From NCBI GenBank assembly GCA_021299695.1, contig JAJTEK010000025.1, forward strand, positions 1-36,528: a stretch of 36,528 nucleotides of DNA, read 5' to 3'. The DNA is from Pirellula sp. (lineage in GTDB: Bacteria; Planctomycetota; Planctomycetia; Pirellulales; Pirellulaceae). Position 1 is the stretch's first letter, and every line of letters begins with the position of its first letter. Below are positions 31,053 through 36,528 of this stretch, piece after piece. The notes under the pieces are model-generated. The model had not been told where the DNA came from, ran no database searches, and saw only the letters and a list, made by a program, of their open reading frames with translations. Made by a program: the position numbers and the translations under genes.

Positions 31053-34000
31053 TTGCTCGATACCATTATACGTTTTTCACTTCAAAACCGCGCCATCGTC
31101 GCGATTGCGTCTTTGCTGGTGATGTTAATTGGAGCATCACTACTTCAGACAATGCCAGTCGATGTTTTCCCCGATCTAAATCGCCCGACGGTCACGATTA
31201 TGACCGAGGCACCGGGATTCGCGCCAGAAGAAGTGGAGGTGCTAGTAACTCGCCCCATCGAGTTGCTGCTAAATGGTGCGACGGGTGTAAAACGCGTTCG
31301 CTCTTCTTCAGCGATTGGTTTATCAATCATCTGGGTCGAATTCGAGTGGGGCACGGACATATTTATAGACCGTCAGATCGTCAACGAAAAGCTTCAACTA
31401 GCCCAGTCGAAACTACCACCTAACACGAATCCTACTCTTGCACCCATTTCGTCAATCATGGGCGAAATCATGCTGTTAGCATTGCGTAGCGATTTCAAAC
31501 CAAACACACCGGATGAAGCCAATGCGAAAGCGATGGAACTTCGGACGATTGGCGAGTTCACGGTCCGAAATCGTCTACTAGCGGTTGAGGGCGTGTCTCA
31601 AGTCTCCGTAATGGGAGGAATTCTGAAGCAGTTCCAAGTGCTAACTTCCCCCTCGCGTCTAGCTGCTCGCAACGTGACATTGGCACAACTAACAGATGCA
31701 ACGACGAAAGCCAACGTTCTCGCTGGCGGTGGTGTGATGAGCCGCGGTGAGAAAGAATCGTTGCTTCGAATTCAAGGGCAGTCTCTAACGCTGGACGAAG
31801 TAGCAGCGACTCCCATTCTCTGGCGCGACCAAGTGCCAATTCGCATCGGCGATGTGGCTGACGTGAGGCTCGGTGGGCCAGTTAAACGCGGCGATGCTTC
31901 CGCTGTAGTGAAGATCGAACCGGACGTGAACTTTGCGGTGAGTCATGACGCTACCCATGCGCACATGAACGATGGTTCGCACCTTTCTCCCAAGTCGTCA
32001 AGTCAACAGTCGCATTCCCATGCAAAGCCCTACCAAGAGTTGCGAGGCGGTACGGCGGTCATGCTGACGATACAGAAACAGCCAGAGGCTGACACGATCA
32101 AACTTGATCACAGGATCAATGAGGTGCTCGTCTCGCTTCAAAAAGAATTACCAGACGATATCAAAATTGAATCCGAGATTTTTCGCCAAAGTCACTTCAT
32201 TGAAGCAGCGGTTGACAACGTCAGCGAAGCGGTACGCGACGGTGCGATTTGGGTCGTAGTGATTCTGTTCCTTTTGATGGGCAACTTTCGCACTAGCATC
32301 AGCTCACTAACGTCTATGCCGCTATCGATCCTATTGACAGTAATCGTTTTCTATATGTTTGGAATCACGATCAACACGATGACTTTGGGGGGGATTGCCG
32401 TTGCGATTGGCGACCTAGTGGATGACTCAATCGTTGATGTTGAGAACATTTACCGACGATTGCGTGAGAATAAGCAGTTACCTTCAGATTCTCAGAAACC
32501 GGCTCTAGAAGTTATCTTCTTGGCTTCCAGTGAAGTCCGTAACTCCATTGTTTATGCGACGCTAATTGTGGTTCTGGTAGTATTGCCGTTGTTTATGATG
32601 GCAGGCATCGAAGGACGATTGTTCGCTCCTCTTGGGGTCGCTTACATCGTGGCATTACTCTGCTCCTTGGTGGTTTCATTAACTTTCACACCCGTACTTG
32701 CAAGCGTTCTACTACCTCGCGCACCGTTTCTCGCTGAAAAACGCGAACCATTCATCATGCGTTGGTTGAAACACTGGGACGAGCGCGTACTTCGCTGGAC
32801 GCTTAACCGCCCTCGAACCGTACTTGCTGGTGTTAGTGTTTTCGTCTTATTGAGTTGTCTAACACTGCCATGGATGGGAGGCGAATTTCTGCCTCCGTTC
32901 AATGAAGGAACAGCAACTATCAATTTACGTCTTGAACCGGGTACTTCGCTGGATGAGAGCCAGCGAATCGCTAGTGGGGTAGAATCGATTTTGCTTGAAG
33001 TACCCGAAGTACTGTCAGTTGCACGCAGGACGGGGCGCGCAGAATTGGATGAGCATGCAGAAGGTGTGAACAATACAGAGTTCGAGGTGCGATTCGCTCA
33101 GCACAAGACAGAGAAAGCAGGTTGGCTGAACACTATCCTGCGAGCCATTCCGATCGCGCATCTTTGGAGTTTTGAGTACCATGGGCGACCACAGGAAGTT
33201 GTGATCGCCGATCTGCGAGAACGAATATCGAGTATTCCTGGTGCGGCAGTAAATATCGGCCAACCGATCTCGCACCGACTGGATCACATGATGTCTGGAA
33301 TTCGTGCTCAGATCGCTGTGAAGGTGTTTGGCCCGGACTTACGAGAATTGCGAACTGCGGCATACGACGTCCAGGCACGCATGCAAGAGATCGAAGGGGT
33401 AGTTGACCTTCAAATCGAACCTCAGATCGAGATCTCCCAATTGCAAATGCGGGTGAAGCGTGAAGAAGCTTCGCGTTACGGTCTCGCACCCGGCGATGTC
33501 GCCGAAATTTTAGAAACGGCATTCAAAGGCACCATCGTTTCGCAGATCATTGAAGAGGATAAATACTTTGGTTTGGTTGTTTGGTACGACGAGGAGTCTC
33601 GTCGCGATCCGAACGTGATTGAAGAGACAATTCTCGAAACGCCCTCAGGAGCGAAAGTCGCGCTGTCACAAGTTGCAGAAATCCTGGATACGACTGGTCC
33701 TAATGTGCTCAATCGTGAACATGTTCAACGACGAGTCGCCGTTTTCTGCAATGTCCAGGGGCGAGACTTGGCGAGTGTTGTACGCGATATCAAACTAGCA
33801 CTCCAGCCGGTTGAGCAATCTCTTCATGCGCTGCCAGGTGAGTATTATCTCGACTACAGCGGACAATTCGAAGCTCAGCAGCAAGCCACCTATAGACTAT
33901 GGGGATTTGCACTACTGAGTATCGTCGGCGTCTATCTGCTGCTGATGAAAGCCCTCGGCTCGCAGCGTTCTGCACTTCAGGTAATTGTGAACGTTCCATT

Positions 34001-34487
34001 GGCAGCGCTGGGCGCGATTGTGGCGCTCCTGATTGTGAATAAACCGGAAGCTTCGGAGTTCGCGGGCCAAGCATGGTATCTCTGGCCTGGTATCTGGATA
34101 CAGGCAACTCATTTATCTTTGGCGCATTGGGTTGGATTCATCACGCTCATAGGCATTGTTAGTCGTAACGGCATCATGATGATCTCGCATTATCAACACT
34201 TGATGGAGGTTGACGGCATGCCATTTGGGAAAGAAATGATTATCCGTGGAAGCCTAGAGCGCCTTGCACCAGTGATGATGACAGCGATGACCAGCTTTGT
34301 AGGACTGCTTCCTTTATTGTTCGGGTACGGCGAACCTGGCAAGGAGATTCTTTATCCGCTTTCCGTCGTATTGTTTGGTGGCATGATTGCATCAACCGTT
34401 CTAGACCAAATCGTTACTCCTGCACTTTTTCACCTTTTTGGCTCTGGGCTATCCAGGTCAGACCAAGTGAGTTCACCGAATGCTTAA
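31053..34487 (+). CDS. CusA/CzcA-family RND efflux pump with His-rich insertion (pump 3)
   Basis: 1144 aa from TTG 31053 (GAGG eight bases upstream, five bases after the adaptor stop). Signatures: LLQTMPVDVFPDLNRP and the TM4 motif AIGDLVDDSIVDVEN (D457, D458, E464), the same class as pump 1 and lacking the first acidic residue of the Czc triad. It is about 60 residues longer than usual. The main insertion (about 288-331) follows VKRGDAS and carries six His (SHDATHAHMNDGSH, QSHSHAK); a second small one lies near GWLNTILRAIPIAHLW. Substrate unresolved; the ECF and Cys sensors suggest Cu/Ag-class metals. Its stop overlaps the next start by 8 bases. Confidence 0.95.
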   Translation: MLDTIIRFSLQNRAIVAIASLLVMLIGASLLQTMPVDVFPDLNRPTVTIMTEAPGFAPEEVEVLVTRPIELLLNGATGVKRVRSSSAIGLSIIWVEFEWGTDIFIDRQIVNEKLQLAQSKLPPNTNPTLAPISSIMGEIMLLALRSDFKPNTPDEANAKAMELRTIGEFTVRNRLLAVEGVSQVSVMGGILKQFQVLTSPSRLAARNVTLAQLTDATTKANVLAGGGVMSRGEKESLLRIQGQSLTLDEVAATPILWRDQVPIRIGDVADVRLGGPVKRGDASAVVKIEPDVNFAVSHDATHAHMNDGSHLSPKSSSQQSHSHAKPYQELRGGTAVMLTIQKQPEADTIKLDHRINEVLVSLQKELPDDIKIESEIFRQSHFIEAAVDNVSEAVRDGAIWVVVILFLLMGNFRTSISSLTSMPLSILLTVIVFYMFGITINTMTLGGIAVAIGDLVDDSIVDVENIYRRLRENKQLPSDSQKPALEVIFLASSEVRNSIVYATLIVVLVVLPLFMMAGIEGRLFAPLGVAYIVALLCSLVVSLTFTPVLASVLLPRAPFLAEKREPFIMRWLKHWDERVLRWTLNRPRTVLAGVSVFVLLSCLTLPWMGGEFLPPFNEGTATINLRLEPGTSLDESQRIASGVESILLEVPEVLSVARRTGRAELDEHAEGVNNTEFEVRFAQHKTEKAGWLNTILRAIPIAHLWSFEYHGRPQEVVIADLRERISSIPGAAVNIGQPISHRLDHMMSGIRAQIAVKVFGPDLRELRTAAYDVQARMQEIEGVVDLQIEPQIEISQLQMRVKREEASRYGLAPGDVAEILETAFKGTIVSQIIEEDKYFGLVVWYDEESRRDPNVIEETILETPSGAKVALSQVAEILDTTGPNVLNREHVQRRVAVFCNVQGRDLASVVRDIKLALQPVEQSLHALPGEYYLDYSGQFEAQQQATYRLWGFALLSIVGVYLLLMKALGSQRSALQVIVNVPLAALGAIVALLIVNKPEASEFAGQAWYLWPGIWIQATHLSLAHWVGFITLIGIVSRNGIMMISHYQHLMEVDGMPFGKEMIIRGSLERLAPVMMTAMTSFVGLLPLLFGYGEPGKEILYPLSVVLFGGMIASTVLDQIVTPALFHLFGSGLSRSDQVSSPNA

Positions 34488-35583
34488 GACTACTTTGGCA
34501 GCTCTTCTAATATTTGTTCCCGCTTTGGTCTCTGGTTCCGAACCTTTCACGATCTTCTCGGGAAGCAGCGAGAGATCACCGAAACAACCGCAAGCGAGTA
34601 TGGACTCGAGGGGTGTCGCACATGTTACATTCGGCGTTGGAGATGACGTTTATTACTGCAGAGTTGGATCGGACGAGAAGCCCTCACCGCTCGTCGCCTT
34701 TAGGGTACCTAACATGTCTCTCGGAATGCGAAGAGGTCCTCGGATTGCTCATGCCGGCGATTCTATTGTCATCACTGCAATTGGAGGTCCGAAGGGTAAA
34801 GGCACTGATGGGGACGTTTTGGCGTACCGCACACTGGACGGTGGAAAGAGCTGGCTTGGCCCAGTAAAGGTCAACGACATTGAGGCCTCGGCGCGGGAGG
34901 GCCTGCACGCAATGACATCGAGTAACGATGGAACATTGTGGTGCGTTTGGCTTGACCTCCGTGCGAAGCGGACTCAGCTCTTTGCCTCGAAATCGATCGA
35001 TCAAGGGGCAAGTTGGAGTAAGAATCAGTTGGTTTACCAATCGCCCGATGGAAGTATCTGTGAGTGTTGCCATCCATCGGTTGTGGCCGAAGGTAATTTC
35101 GTTCACATCTTGTTTCGAAACTCTTTAAAGGGGAATCGTGACATGTATCTTGTTTCTTCCAACAATCAAGGAGAGACATTTGGCATCGGAGAACGACTTG
35201 GACTCCAACATTGGAGCTTAAATGCTTGCCCAATGGACGGAGGCATGTTGGCGATCGCACCGAAGGGCGAAGTTGTTTCCGCTTGGCGTCGTGGCGGTAC
35301 TATCTTCACGTCCGTTGGAGAGGCCTCGCTGGAAACCATGTTGGAGCACGGTGAGCAACCGTGGATCGCAAGCGGCCCGAGCGGGACTTACGTCGTTTGG
35401 CTCACCAAACGCGACGGCCAATTGCGACTGGTGAAGCTTGGAAATGGCAACTCGAGAATAATTTCTGAAAACGCTCGAGATCCAATCGTCGCGGTTGGTG
35501 ACGGAAATGAATCGCAAGTTTTCGTGTTTTGGGAGCAGCGGTCCGGCGACCAAGTATCTATCCAGTGCCAGTTAGTCAAGTAG
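34480..35583 (+). CDS. exported sialidase-like beta-propeller with CECC motif
   Basis: 367 aa; ATG overlaps the pump 3 stop. Signal peptide MLKTTLAALLIFVPALVSGS. The mature part has BNR/Asp-box-like repeats (LDGGKSWLG, SIDQGASWSK, SNNQGETFG) spaced as in six-bladed propellers of the sialidase superfamily. The Arg triad needed for sialidase catalysis was not identified, so an enzyme is not claimed. Residues 194-198 read CECCH (SICECCHPSV), unusual for the fold and a likely metal site. Translational coupling to the pump suggests a part in metal export, perhaps receiving metal in the periplasm. It ends the operon. Confidence 0.8.
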   Translation: MLKTTLAALLIFVPALVSGSEPFTIFSGSSERSPKQPQASMDSRGVAHVTFGVGDDVYYCRVGSDEKPSPLVAFRVPNMSLGMRRGPRIAHAGDSIVITAIGGPKGKGTDGDVLAYRTLDGGKSWLGPVKVNDIEASAREGLHAMTSSNDGTLWCVWLDLRAKRTQLFASKSIDQGASWSKNQLVYQSPDGSICECCHPSVVAEGNFVHILFRNSLKGNRDMYLVSSNNQGETFGIGERLGLQHWSLNACPMDGGMLAIAPKGEVVSAWRRGGTIFTSVGEASLETMLEHGEQPWIASGPSGTYVVWLTKRDGQLRLVKLGNGNSRIISENARDPIVAVGDGNESQVFVFWEQRSGDQVSIQCQLVK

Positions 35584-35608
35584 CGTCGAATCGATCGATA
35601 CCAGGTTG

Positions 35609-35626
35609 GCTCGCCCGGTGGCGAGC
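35609..35626 (+). other. 7-bp hairpin after the operon
   Basis: GCTCGCC and GGCGAGC pair perfectly around CGGT, 26 bases after the propeller stop. There is no T-run behind it, so it would act at most as a Rho-type or processing end. Confidence 0.5.
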
Positions 35627-35970
35627 GTGGAGAATCCGAAACATGCACGCTAATCTAGCTGCTTTCCAACAAGCGTTGCTTCCCAACTATGGAAAGAATA
35701 GCAATTCAGAGCGTCGCTTTGATCGAATGGCTTGGCAATAGGCTGGTGAAGACAAACGGGGAAATGGCTAACAGATCGCGTCTTCCTCTTGATGCGAAAG
35801 AGCATCGTCGCTAAAATCATCAACAGAGGGTGTTAACCCATTGTTCGAACCTCTTCGTAGAGAAACAGACCGAGCGGGTCTCGAAATCCGCAAGTCCTTT
35901 CAAGTAAAGGGTTTGCGAATGTCGAGCGCAGAGAGTATTGTTACGAAGAGGGTTGCGCTCGCGGAGCTTT

Positions 35971-35992
35971 CGTCAAAGTTCGAACTTTGACG
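35971..35992. repeat. perfect 22-bp palindrome
   Basis: The sequence around the central TTCGAA (CGTCAAAG... and its exact complement) is self-complementary over 22 bases with no spacer. It lies 13 bases before a terminator stem and about 280 bases before the transposase remnant. It may be a protein-binding site or a mobile-element end. Confidence 0.85.
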
Positions 35993-36004
35993 ACCAAACA
36001 ACTT

Positions 36005-36046
36005 AACGCTCGGCATCGAGAGATCGACCGCCGGGCGTTTTTCGTT
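36005..36046 (+). terminator. intrinsic terminator
   Basis: AACGCTCGGC (36005-36014) pairs with GCCGGGCGTT (36030-36039) with one T-G pair and a 15-base loop; TTTTTCGTTT follows. There is no recognised gene just upstream, so it may end the long pump 3 transcript or an unrecognised small RNA. Confidence 0.8.
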
Positions 36047-36222
36047 TCTAGGCCGTAAATCACAGAGATTTGTGGTTTTTTTGCGCTCGGGTCGCCCAAC
36101 TCGCTGCGTTCTCTGTTCGAAGAGAGATTTCTGGAGTGCGAGTGCAACCCTCAAGGTTGCGCCTGAGAGTGCGGAAAAACGGTCTCGAACTCTCTGACTC
36201 TCTGTTTTTGACCGGCTCCAGA

Positions 36223-36528
36223 ATTAACACAGAGTTTTCACTCGGAGCCCAGGTGAAAACGGGTTCGAACTTTCGTCTACGGGTTCGAGATGGTCACAGC
36301 GTGACGATCGATGTGTGGGATTATCGAACCGATCGCTGGACGACCGAGACGATGCCGGGTGAGGAGTTCGTGCGCCGGTTCTTGCTCCATGTCATTCCAC
36401 CCTATGTGCATCGCGTGCGCTACGCAGGCTGCTTCCAATCAGGCAAGCGCAAGAGTCGATTAGAAGGGATGCGGGCTGCGATCCTGGAACAGAACCGACA
36501 ACAGGGGATCGCAAGTCCGCGTGCGGAG
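36223..36528 (+). pseudogene. IS91-family transposase, C-terminal fragment
   Basis: The frame is open to the right edge of the window. From about 36271 the translation has the C-terminal signature of IS91/IS801 Y2 transposases: a VTIDVWDYRTDRW strand pair, GEEFVRRFLLHVIPPYVHRVRYAG and a basic SGKRKSRLEGMRAAI. The part upstream of 36265 does not look like the expected catalytic region (no YLxRYV or tyrosine pair), so the gene is a truncated remnant rather than a transposase starting here. Whether it continues normally past the edge cannot be seen. Confidence 0.7.

Larger units (their letters stand above)
35584..36222. other. about 640 bases without a gene
   Basis: It holds the hairpin at 35609, the palindrome at 35971 and the terminator at 36005. 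A 32-codon frame (35643-35741, +) begins after GGAG but has no other support. Frames on the minus strand near 35900-36154 are Arg/Ser-rich and read through the palindrome. The last part (36060-36222) contains CTCTCTGA-like runs and appears to be decayed or non-coding. Confidence 0.5.

Noticed and set aside
35643-35741. 32-codon frame after the propeller gene
   Set aside because: Only a GGAG ten bases upstream supports it; the peptide has no signal, motif or known relative.
35850-35900. tRNA-like GGGTCTCGAAATCC segment
   Set aside because: No cloverleaf arms or acceptor stem can be formed around it and the T-loop consensus is not met.
36001-36046. Integron attC site suggested by ACTTAAC near a hairpin
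   Set aside because: The right end lacks a GTTRRRY core and the structure ends in a T-run, which fits an ordinary terminator.

Overview
The window reads as a heavy-metal resistance island from a planctomycete, probably of the Rhodopirellula/Pirellulales type. I infer this from gene style: many secreted Cys/His-rich proteins without close named families, CusA/CzcA pumps with unusual partners, a zinc-finger anti-sigma/ECF pair, frequent GTG/TTG starts, and dispersed short simple repeats. No rRNA, tRNA or CRISPR array was recognised, and no database search was possible.

Left end (1-2348, + strand): a self-contained cassette unrelated to metals. It has a proline-rich, Cys-free 123-aa protein with a strong ribosome site, an intrinsic terminator, a radical SAM protein with a Cys-rich C-terminus, and a GT8-like glycosyltransferase coupled by an ATGA overlap. 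This is the best candidate for an undescribed system (peptide modification or proline-translation attenuation).

Minus-strand metal block (2375-24639), read right to left. It begins with an exported metallothionein-like protein, a small lipoprotein, a GNAT acetyltransferase, a helical His-tailed protein and a second metallothionein-like protein. Then comes a zinc/cadmium-type module: Cys-rich protein, adaptor, CzcA-type pump with the Asp/Asp/Glu triad, Cys-rich lipoprotein, periplasmic HMA protein, thioredoxin lipoprotein and a ZntA/CadA-type P1B ATPase. It is followed by a Cys-rich protein, a TolC-like outer-membrane factor, a Gly/Tyr/His-rich secreted protein, a Cys/His-rich protein, a His-rich adaptor, a second pump, a four-repeat His-rich protein and a truncated lipoprotein at the junction with the left cassette.

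Plus-strand metal block (25087-35583): a secreted Cys-rich protein, a 57-aa protein with three CC pairs, a terminator, and then a tight operon. The operon holds an ECF sigma factor, an anti-sigma factor with a Cys-rich extracytoplasmic domain, two proteins sharing a CCPPCV motif, one polypeptide carrying two complete RND adaptor modules, a third RND pump with a His-rich insertion, and a sialidase-like beta-propeller with a CECC motif.

Right end (35584-36528): a mostly gene-free stretch with a perfect 22-bp palindrome and an intrinsic terminator, ending in the C-terminal remnant of an IS91-type transposase cut by the window edge.

Together the island would move metal from cytoplasm (P1B ATPase) and periplasm (three RND pumps) to the outside, with an unusually large set of exported thiol- and imidazole-rich proteins buffering the envelope, and an ECF/anti-sigma pair sensing metal there. 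Only one outer-membrane factor is present for the three pumps.
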